This document shows, piece by piece, positions 10,641-21,372 of a stretch of DNA of 64,000 nucleotides. Position 1 is the first letter of the stretch. Every line of letters begins with the position of its first letter. The stretch covers positions 14,927,596 through 14,991,595 of the forward strand of contig OX336343.1 of assembly GCA_946902875.1 (NCBI GenBank), written 5' to 3'. The notes under the pieces are model-generated. The model saw nothing but the letters and a program-made list of their open reading frames with translations, had not been told where the DNA came from and made no database searches. The position numbers were made by a program, and so were the translations under genes. Source of the DNA: Nematopogon swammerdamellus. Taxonomy: Eukaryota > Arthropoda > Insecta > Lepidoptera > Adelidae.

Positions 10641-11737
10641 GAATTGTGTATATATTTAATGTTAAAAAAAAGTGTGTGAATAAACGAATATAAAATTCAA
10701 AAGGATATTAAGATAGCTACATGTGTTGAATATTTACTTACTTCGTTCCGATTTTAACATATACAAACATAGTACAAGTCTAATACTTACTAACAAAACA
10801 TTGTGACTTGCGAAATCGTTTGACAGTTCTTCTTCACATTGAATTAGAACTGGCGGAATTTTCGATGTATCCAAGAGTAGGTTACATATGGATGAAATTA
10901 CGCAACAAACAATGCAATAACCATTCCTTATTATCGAATATTACTCGAACGCGTAATTGTTTGCACCCTCGTTTGCATGCCTAATTCAAATCTACTTCTG
11001 GCCGGATACCCGACGATCCGGTCAATGTTTCAAAGTTTCGGCGGAATATCCGGTATCCGACCAATTCACTATCTGTTGTATCACTGCTATCGAGGCTCGC
11101 CAACTTCAAAAATGTCGCATCGTTTGCAAAGTTCACGTACTATGGTTCATATTGTGATCGTGCCACACTTGTAATCGAGTCGCTGTTTTATGCGCGAATG
11201 TTGCTTCCTAAAATGTCGCAGCAATTTGGCGAAATAACGACAGAGATGTAGATATGTGCGATTGGTGTACCTACGGACTTTTTTCGAGGTCGCTCTAAAT
11301 GTCAAATATTTTAAAATGTCTTAGCCAAAGAATTCTAAATGCTAGACGGGGCACTTACTCGTAGAGCAGCTGCAGGATTTGTTTACCACAACGGGATTTC
11401 TCTTTACGCCAGTGCACATACATAGTAACTAATTAAAAATATCCAGCCCTTTTTTTTGGCCCTTCCGTGGCCATCTTGGATGATGTTTTTTAACCATTCA
11501 TATCTCGCCTTCTAATTATCCCATGAAATTATCATATGACCTTCACCCTGGAGAAATATACCTTAACCCTTGAGATACATGTTTGGGTCCCCATATAAAA
11601 TTTTCCTAATTGCACTGTACAATGTACATACTACTTTGATAAGCTCCCAAAAATCAAGTAATTTTTTTCTTTGTTTGCAAATTTTATTGAGAAGATATTT
11701 TAGTAGGTACCGAATCAGTTTATTTATTTATTTATTT
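10641..11737. other. Gene-free stretch with a short copy of the 10450 element
   Basis: GCAATTTGGCGAAATAACGA at 11219 repeats the start of the 10450 retroelement tail and then hits a stop, so it is a further broken fragment. Near 10825 GACAGTTCTTCTTCACA matches a similar block at 34600. Nothing else is recognisable. Confidence 0.5.
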
Positions 11738-11882
11738 ACACCTTGGCGAACTAGGTGCCATGTCAGTGCTTACCTTCGGTCGGCGCCAGCTACACTGGAC
11801 TGGATGGAAAGCACGAACTATTTACATGTCCGTTTCGGCAGATCCTTTATTCAGTACGATGGTACCCAATCCAGGCGGGTTT
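11738..11882 (-). mobile_element. SINE-A body fragment
   Basis: GGCGAACTAGGTGCCATGTC, GCTACACTGGACTGGATGG and the ACTATTTACATG-CCGTTTCGG blocks of SINE-A in minus orientation. The A-rich tail and the head are both missing; the left edge is a TTTATTTATTTA run. Confidence 0.75.
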
Positions 11883-12746
11883 ACGCCGTTTGTTGCCCGT
11901 GGTCCTACTGCGTAGTCCTGCGTATGTTGATGATAGGGATGTTGAGATATTAATGATGGACCATAACTAGGAATCCAATTACTGCAAGCCGGGGGACCGG
12001 GGGACGGGTGGTGGGGGACGGAAGGGAGTTTCCTCCCAATCAACTCCCCTTTGTATTGATAGAAAGCAGATGAGACCAGATCCAACTTTTTTGCTTCAAG
12101 AGTATATAACAGGATATCAGATTAACTTTCAGGCAGCCAAGATATAATTGAATGTTCTCAGTTTATTAATCTTGTGCTTACTGTGGATAAGTAATCCAAG
12201 AATATAATTTACCCAGCCAGAACATCAACACAATTTTATAAGTACTCTGAGACGTTATCTACCGTTGGTTTCAGTAAACAATGTTTTAAGGCTGGTAGCG
12301 TTACGTTCATTATATATAACATACTACAACAGGTAAATGTTCTTTGAAAAATCATTTGCCCTGTATCTCATTACAAAATGTTTCCTTTCATAAAATTTAA
12401 TGCCTATTTGCAAATTCCTGCATCGGATTAAGCTAAGGAATTCCTTCTCTATCTTGCGAGCGCAAATTCGCCTGTCCGTCCCTTTCTCTCATTGACCTTC
12501 TAGTAGGCGCGAGTTTGTGCTCCTGGATCTTTTTAATCTTTGTAATTAGGTGAGTCCCGTACCTCTCCCGCCCACCTCCGCCGCCCCAGCAGCGCTCCAT
12601 CGTTCATTCCCTCGCGATACAGCCTTTCGAGGATTACATACCGCTTAGAACTGGCTTCATGGAATGCTGAACAAATTCATGTTCATTTCATTTATTTATG
12701 CTACATCGCATTATATATGCATTCTTTTACATTTTTCAATATGAAA
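11883..12746. other. Gene-free stretch
   Basis: Contains a G-rich patch (about 11990-12030, GGGGGACCGGGGGACGGG). No gene supported. Confidence 0.5.
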
Positions 12747-13109
12747 AAACCGGCCAAGTGCGAGTCGAACGCGCGCACCGAGGGTTCCGTATCGCCATGT
12801 CATGGTCAGCCCCACTCACGCCCTCTATGTATTAGTTAAAATGCTTCATACTCTTTCAGGTAGATGGCGCGCATACCCTTTTTAGTTTCTTCTATGAGGA
12901 TTGTTTGTTTTGTTTGTGATTGTTTGTTTTACTTTTTCTTATTTTTATTATTTGTTGTTATATCGGCCATAATAACACATATTCTGTGAAAATTTCAACG
13001 GGCTATGCATTACGGTTCAAGAGATACGGCCCTCGGACAAACGGACAGACAGACGGCGTAGGCTTAGTAATAGGGTCCCGTACGACGTATACGGAACCCT
13101 AAAAATCGG
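12747..13109 (+). mobile_element. Repeat C copy, both ends present
   Basis: Runs from AAAACCGGCCAAGTGCGAG through CCGAGGGTTCCGTA, with AACGGACAGACAGACGGCGT near 13040, to TACGGAACCCTAAAAATCGG. This is the clearest compact example of repeat C in the window. No coding capacity. Confidence 0.8.
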
Positions 13110-13776
13110 TAAAGATATGAAAAAACTTCAATACGTTAAAAAAATAATTACCTAATAAAAATATCCAACAATAAACAGCCAATAGGTATATAAAAACTAA
13201 GTAGATTTTAAGAAAGTGGAACGAACGGAAATTTAAACAACTTACATCATTATTATATGAATGCTGTGGCAAGCGAGTGATGTACGCGTGACGTTGCGTC
13301 GCTCGCGTTAAAGTATATCGTGATGTGATTAGGATAACCTATGTTATTGGCCGTCGTTTTATAAGTGTACTTCTCTTCGGTAATACCATGGTTATATCGA
13401 GGCAAGGGCTAGATTAAATAAAACGGCAAAGCTGCCTCTAATTTTCGCAGCTCTGTGGCCCTACTCAATGTAATTAACGACTACCGGCCGAGTCTTAGAA
13501 ATTGACGAGAAAAGAAAAAGTTAATAACATAAAATGTTTACCTCCGACAAACCTAGAGACTCATTAGACATGCCTGCGCCCCCACCTGGAGGGGGGGAAA
13601 ACATCTCATGTCTCTGTCGAGGCAAATCGGCATTGAGTTTATATATTTTCTCATAGTATGTACATCAGAGAAAAGCGATCGGTGGTAGTCTTCACCCCGC
13701 CCCTCATTATTACGTGCTCTGTTCCTGACAGTTCTGGGTTTGGTCATCACCCTAGTCCCTATTCCCGACTAAGATC

Positions 13777-13850
13777 AAAAAACCGGCCAAGTGCTTGTCG
13801 GACTCGCACACCGAAGTTTCCGCACCACAAAAAAAAAACACGTTTCTTGT
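13777..13850 (+). mobile_element. Repeat C 5' fragment
   Basis: AAAAACCGGCCAAGTGCTTG then GGACTCGCACACCGAAG, ending in a (CACGTT)AAAAAAA duplication. Only the first about 70 bp of the family is present. Confidence 0.75.
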
Positions 13851-15309
13851 AAAAAAAAACACGTTCTTCTTCTGCCGGCTAAATGTGTATAAGAATCGGC
13901 TTGCAGTGTTTCTGCAGGACGAAGGTTACTTCGGCATGCATTGGCCTATATTCGTCCGAACGCCACGGTACCCTGATCATGTAATGAGGCCTGAAAGCGA
14001 CGTGAGAGCTGTCCACAGATCAGAGACATAATGGCTAGATGGGCCAGCAGGAGCGCTCCGTCTCTAAAAAGTTCCTACTAATCAACTTACTTACAGTAAT
14101 GCGTGCACAGCACTTCGCGGCCACTCAGCCATCGCATATCGACATCTACAGCCAATGAGAACGCGCTAAAGATGTCGACATCCTCTTCCCATAAATATGT
14201 ATACGCGGTAACTTGGGCCTCGCGAACGGCAGAAGCTCCCCAGCCCCCATTTTCATTGATCTGTGGAGCTGTCATTATACCGGGTCACTCGGTCGTGAAA
14301 TAAATCACACAGTCTCGCATACTGTTTGCACGCGGCGTTTCAATAATTTGCCCAATAAATATCATCGGATAGCCGGGGCGCTCCGAGCGTGAAATCTCCT
14401 TCACAATCCGTTGTAGAGAAGCGATTATTCACGATGACTAATCCGAAATAACGAGCTTACAACGCTTCGACGATTTGTTTGGCCCCGCGCTTCCATCTGC
14501 GACGCACGGGGGTGCGACTATATCCGAGGCGGCAAAAAGCGGCAAACTCATAAAAAAAATAATTATTAAAGCCATTTTATTTAACAGAAATATAAGTATT
14601 TATAATTCATTTTTATTTCATTATTGCCTTTACTGGGTTGCTCACTGCAGGATGTAGGCCTCCTCCGCCCCGTGAGCTTCCACGTTTTCCTATTCCTCTT
14701 AGTTCATGTCCACACTCTACCAGGTATCTTCACGCAAACTCATTGTATTCTATCAACACAAGTTGCATGCATTGGATTACTGAGGAGTCATATTCTACGA
14801 GTTCTTGATCCTTCATACCCATTCAAGGATTTCAACTCAAATTTAATTGAGAATATATTTTGATTGATTCTTGGTTTATCATATCAGACACTAAAAAGTG
14901 AAAAGTCGCATTGACGAAATCTACATCAAATTAAATTAAATGCCATTTCTCGTAGTTCAAACAGGCGTTATCTGATGAAACATTTATATTTATGGTCACA
15001 AAAAATCCCCTTTCCCGGATTAGTCCCCGGCACATCTCCCAGCAGCGCGGCGCGGCGGCGCGCGGCGCGGCGCGTGGCGGCGCCGCCGCCCCGAGGCGCA
15101 CTCTGCAATCATCCTCAGATCCTACGACTATTGCCGCTTCTCCAATCACTTTTTTTTTGTTTTGTTTTCTGACACAGAGTGCTTTCCATTTCGCAATATA
15201 ATTTATTTTGTATTGTTTCAATACATTTCACGCGTGAAACGTATGGAATGGTTAGTATGAAGTTTTCTTAACATTACTAAAATGTAATACTTAATCTCGG
15301 GTCATTCAA
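13851..15309. other. Gene-free stretch with a GC islet
   Basis: About 15040-15100 is almost pure GC (CGGCGCGGCGGCGCGCGGCG-like), open in several frames on both strands because of composition. No splice or start context persuades me. The remainder is nondescript. Confidence 0.5.
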
Positions 15310-15400
15310 GAGACGCATGAATAGGCCCCTGTCAGGTCAGGCCGGCATGGCATTCTTAACCCCCGCATACGACTAAATATCCATGGGCGTAGTTAGACCC
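15310..15400 (-). mobile_element. Repeat E copy
   Basis: CCGGCATGGCATTC, CCGCATACGACTAAAT and TCCATGGGCG in the same order as at 58612-58715. The 30258-30350 copy is inverted relative to these. Confidence 0.6.
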
Positions 15401-15475
15401 CATATGGGTGGCTCGGAGCCACATGTCGCGCTCTCAACAAAAAAAAAAACTTGAAACGGACGATAAATAATTATG

Positions 15476-15835
15476 AATAGGCTTCGCTCGCTTGAAATTC
15501 GTATTTAAAAAGAAGAAAGCAAGTAAGCCCGCTACCGTACCTTTATTTCGGCGCGCGGAGCAATTCGGCTTGTATGAGAGCCACATCTTAGCGTAAGCGG
15601 GACTGAATTTTATTTAGCCTATCCTGTATTTCGTATAGTTAAATGAGCTTGTACTAAGTTTCATGGAATTCGGATGATCTGTTTAAGAGTTATGGAGGAA
15701 CATACATACATACATACAGAAAAGGTTAAAATCGTCAATTTAGTTTTAGTTATCATACATAGAGTGTACAAACGCAATATCTCATAAAAAAGTAACTTAC
15801 ATCCATCCCTTAAAGTTTATTATTAGTATTGATGA
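15476..15835 (+). mobile_element. Repeat D copy
   Basis: Starts with a decayed GGCTTCGCTCGCTTGAAATTCG. It shares with 23636-23935 the blocks AGCCTATCCTGT, AAATGAGCTTGTACTAAG, GAGTTATGGAGGAACATACA and TTTATTATTAGTAT. The short CATA run lies at the same place in both copies, so the microsatellite is part of the family. Confidence 0.75.
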
Positions 15836-16382
15836 TTGATCAAATTCGTAATAGATTTATTACACTTAGACAAGTGAACATAATGTATAGTAACCGCTTA
15901 TCCTAAGTTGATGTAAATAATAACTACAAAGATTAGGTATCTAGGGCACGCGACCGCGGACAGGCTGAGGCGAGGACACGGAGCGGCAGGTAACATGTTG
16001 GCTCGCAGGTTTGCGCAGTGCTCCGAGCTGGTCAAACTGCCCTGTTTAGGACGTACTGTCAGCCGTTCTGCACCGGACGGACACTTGTGGTGCAACGACA
16101 CGCAGTGAACGTTTAACCCCCTGCGTGTGCAGTATAACAATGCTCTGCGTTGCATGTTGCATGCATGCATGCTGCATGTTCGCCGAGAGCGGGTTGGATG
16201 ACTACTTTGGTGTGCTGCGTAAACAAAAGGCCGCGGCGTTCCTTTATCGAGTAACTGAAACGGAAAATGTTATAGGTAGTACGTAGTTGCCTATCTGAAA
16301 TGAAATATTTAATAATAATTTTTTTTTAAAGATTTTTAATGTTTTAATGTTAGTTTCAGATTTTATTTATTTATTAATATTT
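15836..16382. other. Gene-free stretch with a GC-rich open patch
   Basis: A plus frame open from about 15914 to 16104 has GC-ending codons and an internal ATG (15993), but no recognisable family and no clear splice sites. (TGCA)n lies at about 16152-16172. Recorded as a weak exon candidate only. Confidence 0.3.
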
Positions 16383-16483
16383 TTTTTTATGGAGACTGAC
16401 ACGGTTGGCTACATCACCTACAACATCCGTGATGTCAACCCACAACACCGGGTGAACTAGGTGCCATGTCAGTGCTTCCCTTC
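16383..16483 (-). mobile_element. SINE-A 3' fragment
   Basis: T run and ATGGAGACTGACACGGTTGG through GCCATGTCAGTGCTTCCCTTC. Flanks ATTTATTTATTA (left) and TTTCATTTATTA (right) may be a degenerate target-site duplication, making this a 5'-truncated insertion. Confidence 0.8.
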
Positions 16484-17205
16484 ATTTCATTTATTATTTC
16501 ACTAGAATATTACGTTGTACATATTGTAGTTGTTTTGTAATGTGTGGGACTTTCGGTTATATTATTATTATAAGCTCGGTGTGAAATGCGAGAGAACTCC
16601 TTTGCAGAAACTTTTTAAATTAATTTAACCCATCCTGATTGTTTCATGTCAGAGATCGTATTATTCTCTGGAATATTTTGGCTATGGCCTCCTATATTAA
16701 GACAAAAAATAAAGGTGATAGACTTTCCTTCATTTCCTTTAGTCTCATAGTTATATCTTCCGCAATAGTGAAACCTCGCCAGGGTAGGTAGTGCAATATT
16801 TGACAATGTTTATGATAATGTAAGTAAAGGGTTAAAGCCGTTCTCACTTCATACTCGTGTGAGTGCCGAAATAAAGTTATGAGGAAACTTTGGAATATTT
16901 TTTCCATATATTTTTCTATTTTCTCGTCTGTCGTAGCTTCACCCTACTTAGACCAAGAGCGAAGACATATTTAACATTGAAATTGTTGTAATATTCTCAT
17001 TACTGAAGGCAAACTTCGTAGGTCTAATATAACGACAAGTTTTATACCGTGTGTAGTTAACTTAGTTACTATACGATAGGTAAATACAAAGTTTAATATT
17101 AACGAACAAAATATATCAGTTGATATTAGAGAGAAGCATTTTATCTGAAATATGTTTTATTTCCAATAATATTATGCTTTCTCTAGAACGTGAAATTGAT
17201 AGGTA
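16484..17205. other. Gene-free stretch
   Basis: Nothing recognisable. Confidence 0.5.
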
Positions 17206-17296
17206 TGGTAGGCTACATCTACCTACAACACGCGTGATGTCAAGCCATAACACCTTGGTGAATTAGATGCCATGTCAGTGCTTCCCTTTGGTCGCA
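17206..17296 (-). mobile_element. SINE-A 3' fragment, diverged
   Basis: GGCTACATCTACCTACAACA, GTGATGTCAAGCCATAACAC and GATGCCATGTCAGTGCTTCC; truncated at both ends. Confidence 0.75.
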
Positions 17297-17559
17297 GATC
17301 TGTGGAGACAAGAAAGCAAGTTACATACATGTAACACTACGACGATATCGAGTTTGGGTTAACATTTCTAAACTAAGTTATATAATGCTAATTTTCTATT
17401 CAATTAAATTCAAATTAAAAAACGTTTATTGTTAATAAAGTGAGGTTTATTAAAAGTAGTTGTAATAGACAACCCTGCATTATATTAAACTAAACTAGCC
17501 AAATGATTGTAATAACATAATAGGTAGACATAATAGTCTGTAGCGTAGTAGCCTTGGTT

Positions 17560-17850
17560 GTGTTCTCCTCTAGTCCAGTATAGCCAGCAATCTAAAGGGA
17601 AGTCTCCGGTATGGAACCTACCTGCTGCTCGTAGGTGATACTGGCTGGTCAGAGCATGTCGAGCCTGCCACTTAGGCCCACTTGCACCAACACAAATTTA
17701 ATATATAAACCAGTTTAACTCGCTAAACCAGTTTAAGCTAGCACCCTTTGACTGTGGGAACCGCGTTTAAATCCATAACTCGCTACTTAACTTTAAACTC
17801 GTGTTGGTGCAAGTGGGCCTTAGTCAGCCATACTGGATTACCTAAAAAGA
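17560..17850 (+). mobile_element. Repeat B copy interrupted by a MITE
   Basis: CTCTAGTCCAGTATAGCCAG, GAAGTCTCCGGTATGG and TACTGGCTGGTCAGAGCATG match 54293-54425. After the 145-bp insert the copy resumes with GTCAGCCATACTG. The uninterrupted copy defines the empty site. Confidence 0.75.
17675..17819. mobile_element. 145-bp MITE with TTA target duplication
   Basis: Perfect 19-bp terminal inverted repeats: GGCCCACTTGCACCAACAC at 17675-17693 and its complement at 17801-17819. TTA duplicated at 17672-17674 and 17820-17822. Nested in a repeat B copy. A 3-bp TTA/TWA duplication is the hallmark of PIF/Harbinger elements, so I infer a non-autonomous Harbinger-type MITE. No coding. Confidence 0.85.
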
Positions 17851-18153
17851 CAGTTTATTGGTACATCGTGCTATAGAGATATTTATATTTGATACTAACT
17901 GTTGCCCGCGACTTCTTCCGCGTGGATAACTGAACATGACAAATTATTCTTTCACGACCACATGAAAATCAATCATTTTTTTAAATGTAAACCAACATGG
18001 GCGGGTGGCTGTGTCGAGAGACCAACGGTGCAGTCGACAGAGCCAAAATCACCTCTCCTCCCGAAACAACGCTCAGTTAGGTGCGATGCCAGTATTTCTG
18101 ATACTAAATCCTAAAAAGAAAACACATATATTATTTTCAAATTATTTAAACAT
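17851..18153. other. Gene-free stretch, possible repeat D start
   Basis: GTTGCCCGCGACTTCTTCCG at about 17901 resembles the start of repeat D, without the rest of the family. Confidence 0.4.
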
Positions 18154-18339
18154 TTAGTCGAACCTTAAACGTACCTTACGTTGCGTGAACGTTTCAAAGG
18201 CGCGAGACTCAGCGCGACGTTCACGTTCGGCGGTTAGGCGCTCTTCACGATCGAGTTCGGACTCTTGTGACCTAATCGCCCTCAACCTTTTGACATCCCT
18301 AGAAGCCTGGGAAAGATTCGATCTCTTTCTTGCTGGCAT
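18154..18339 (-). CDS. Helitron-type N-terminal fragment (61 aa)
   Basis: The ATG at 18339 opens a 61-residue frame beginning MPARKRSNLSQ. A run of Arg, Glu and Gln follows, with RLRAIRSQESE, DREERLTAERERRAES and ETFTQRKVR. This basic/acidic N-terminal style is the one I associate with arthropod Helitron Rep/helicase proteins, upstream of their helitron-like domain. The conserved Rep and helicase domains do not follow: the frame stops at 18154. A CAACGTAAGG sequence near 18177 could be a splice donor, leaving open a spliced gene with later exons at lower coordinates, but I find none. Reading it as a remnant is safer. Family assignment is recall-based. Charge-rich composition also allows a chance coiled-coil-like frame. 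Confidence 0.5.
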   Translation of the reverse strand: MPARKRSNLSQASRDVKRLRAIRSQESELDREERLTAERERRAESRAFETFTQRKVRLRFD

Positions 18340-18379
18340 CGTAAGTATTATGATGGGCACGGCCGCAACCCTTTTCACA

Positions 18380-19902
18380 AGATATGAAAGAAGTCAGGAA
18401 AATCTGTAAATTTTGTGTCATTCTATTATTTTTACATTGTCGTCAAAGCATCTAATCAATCATGTAATCATTTAGTACACTTAATAGGTCGTCAATTAGC
18501 GAACAATAATTTCTGCCAATGTCCAGTGAAATAATAAGAAATTATTCATGAAAATACAACAATACACATCTTGGAAAAGACGACGACGGACCAAATTATT
18601 TTCAAAACTTCATAACCGAAATAAATTCCACGTGCACCAATGACAGCGACATAACGTCAACTTTTAATGTTTTATTTGTTAATCTATTTTATTGTTTTGT
18701 TTCGCGGGCTCGGACGGAGTAACTAAAAATTCTACCTAAGTCTATTTTATCCGTTTGCAAAATTAAGATCAACCCTGCTGGTTTTAGTGGACCTCTGAAA
18801 TATACTAACTTTTAATACTTTGCAAAGGTTTTTGTTGCTGGTTTACAATTTCTCCGCCAATTTTCGAGATTTTTTAATATGCTATGTATTAGTTACTAGG
18901 TTTTATTGTGTTTTGGAAAATCAATAATGTTCCACATAAAATTATGTAATTAATAGAGAAACCTTGAAATAAATATGTTATTATGTTATTTAAAAAATAC
19001 ATTAATATATGTTTCGGGATATACACTGTCAGTCAAAATTCGTTCAGTGGTTGTTGCCTGATGCGCGTATAAACAGGCATGCCAATCAGACAATAAAAAT
19101 AAAAAAAAAACTGTTCTAACAATGTTCAATTACTAATTGCAAGTCGCCCTGGTTGGTTTTTTCCCCAAATACATCATATGTTCAATGTACATATTTTTTT
19201 AAGATTTTGTTGTATACATATTGATATATGTATTATGTACATAATATGCTATAAGCTATATTTTCCTCATACATCATTTTCATACACCTCCAAGTGTCCA
19301 ACACAGCGTACGTTGATTTATGTGGCGTAATTTTTTATTACCAATTTATTTCAAATCTGTCAAACAATCATTGCTCGGCTGTTCGACAATTTTTGAATTA
19401 CTCAAACAAAAGAACGTCGTTATCGCCGTCAAAGTATTGATTTAAAACTATTCGTCCTGTTCTCGCAGCCTACGTAAGGGACGGGGCGAGGCTGGACGTG
19501 TAGGACAGCTGATTTAGTTCTAGGAGTTTCTTTGTTTTGTGTTTTTGCTCTGCGACCCGGAAGAGGCGGGGAAACACCACAGTCTTATGTTATCTCGTCT
19601 CGGCTCGGCGCTGCTTGCCTGTCGCGGGATTGTCCGTGATTTTTTACGCCGTGGGATCAGAGTTACGACTGCCTCCCGTATGGTGTAAGAATAGGCCAAT
19701 TGCGAAGTTTTCGGGTACAGTTTTCGTTATTGGAACGGATGGTGCACGCAGTGGTGCAAGTGGGTGAACGGTTTAAGTTTAACACACACAAGTATAGATA
19801 TGATAATATATCAGGACAAGTTGATATGGATACTACCTGTTTGAATGGCAAATGGAGGGAAGGACGTAAAGTAGTGAAGTTTACAAGGATTATCCAGTTG
19901 TA
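18380..19902. other. Gene-free stretch
   Basis: AT-rich with a GC-richer patch at about 19460-19680. No family resemblance in the short frames. Confidence 0.5.
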
Positions 19903-20442
19903 AGCTACCGAAGCTTAGTGGTGCGGTCGGTCGATTGTCGGTTGTGATCATAAGCACACCTGCCCCTGTACCGGCGTTACTCACTCGCCGATGTGAGTAT
20001 GAGAAACGATCTCACTCAACCAATCAGAAGACGTTCGGTGAGGCGTCCGGCCCGGCCATTGGTTGAAATATGCGAGTATTTGTGTGAGTTAGCGAGTGAG
20101 TTAACGCCGGTAAACCCCCTGGGCGCGGTCAGTACATAGATGGGTGACCGCTCGACCGTTGGAGGCTGACAGTGGTTAGAAATCCACGTAAAACTGTAGG
20201 TTCCTCACCTTTTTAACTAACTAGGTAGGTAGGGTTTAACCCGCCATGTTTGGTACCACCGCACTGAATGACAGGTCAGTTGAAACCGCGATTTAAATAG
20301 TTTATGTTTTCCGCCCAGTTCATTGTAGCCGGAACGACCGAAGGGAAGTTCTGACATGGCATCTAGTTTACCGGGGTGTTAAGGGCTGACATCACGGATG
20401 TTGTAGGTGATGTAGCCAACCGTGTCGTTTCCATAAAAAAAA
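19903..20442 (+). mobile_element. SINE-A, tRNA/5S head, interrupted by a TIR insert
   Basis: The head begins with a tRNA-A-box-like stretch (GCTACCGAAGCTTAGTGGTG). After the insert it continues with the 5S-like GCGGTCAGTACATAGATGGG and TGACCGC, a B-box-like GTGGTTAGAAATCCAC, the common body, and TTTCCATAAAAAAAA. Removing 19963-20117 restores the order seen in the 57 kb copy, so this SINE-A pre-dates the insert. Confidence 0.85.
19963..20117. mobile_element. About 155-bp TIR element inside SINE-A
   Basis: Arms TACCGGCGTTACTCACTCGC (from 19969) and, inverted, TACCGGCGTTAACTCACTCG (ending 20112), with further inverted matches inside. CCTG occurs at both junctions (19959-19962, 20118-20121), a possible 4-bp target duplication. 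Interior GC-rich, no coding. Superfamily not determined. Confidence 0.75.
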
Positions 20443-20920
20443 CTGCGAGAAATAACATTCTATGAATAAGACCGTTGTTTTTTTTCTTTACATCTAATTA
20501 AATACATATTTACGGACGACAAATAACTTGCATTGCTTCACATGCTTGGTAATTTCGAAATTATGTTATTATTATAAAGAAATATAAAAATAGTTGGACC
20601 CAATTTTAGAAATTCTCAAACTTTATCGCACGTACGCGTACGTATCGTCTGCAGTAAGTGGCGAGAATCCACCCCCACGTCCGCCCCATACCCCCGGCCG
20701 CCCCAGCTCCGCCCCCCGGCCACCCCACCCTGCCCTCTGCCGCCCGCGCCGCCACCACCCTGCCATCTGCCGCCCGCGCCGCCGCCACCGCTGCGGAAGT
20801 GCTTGCCGCTGGACTCTACGCCACGCGTGACGAGCCTGAGGTGGCTCGCTGCAACCTAGTGGGCTGCGTTACTAGGGTATCGACGTACGACGCTCGAGAG
20901 ATACGTCAAATTTGTATTGC
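20443..20920. other. GC-rich islet with a 30-bp duplication
   Basis: About 20670-20830 is very C-rich on the plus strand. CCTGCCCTCTGCCGCCCGCG is followed 30 bp later by CCTGCCATCTGCCGCCCGCG, a tandem 30-bp duplication that keeps frame. Both strands are open; the codons would give Pro/Ala-rich peptides. It could be an exon or simple GC sequence; no splice signals are clear. Confidence 0.4.
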
Positions 20921-21339
20921 AAACGGCTATGTAAATAGTTTGTATTTTCCGTCCAGTTCAGTGTAGCCGGCACGACCGAAGGGAAGCACTGACGTGGCAC
21001 CAAGTTCACGCGGTGTTATGGGCTGACATCACCGATGTTGTAGGGTTGCCAACCGTACTTTAAAATAAAGTATCTTACTTTATTTTAGGGCTTTATTTTA
21101 GGTAATAAACTACGTGAAAATACTTTATTTCAACCTAAAGTTAATTTAATGCATGAAATGAAACGTAAACAGACAGCACCTCAGTAATCTAATGCAGCGC
21201 GTCATATCTTATTATATCGTACGGCCGTACTTTATATTTACCATCCCTGAAATCAGAAATACGTTATTTCTTCTAAAAAGGATTGGCAACCCTAGTTGTA
21301 GGTGATGTAGCGAACCGTAAAAGTTTCCATAAAAAAAAA
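20921..21339 (+). mobile_element. SINE-A, 5'-truncated, interrupted by a TIR insert
   Basis: Begins within the body (ACGGCTATGTAAATAGTTTG), continues through GACATCACCGATGTTG, is interrupted, then resumes TAGGTGATGTAGCGAACCG and ends TTTCCATAAAAAAAAA. Confidence 0.88.
21041..21294. mobile_element. 254-bp TIR element inside SINE-A
   Basis: Perfect 12-bp TIR TAGGGTTGCCAA (21041-21052) and its complement (21283-21294), with GTTG at both junctions (21037-21040, 21295-21298). Uninterrupted SINE-A copies read GATGTTGTAGGTGATG here, giving the empty site directly. Interior rich in ACTTTATTTTA words; no coding. Superfamily open. Confidence 0.85.
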
Positions 21340-21372
21340 TTCGTTTAAACAAATATTTTATTATGTAACTAG

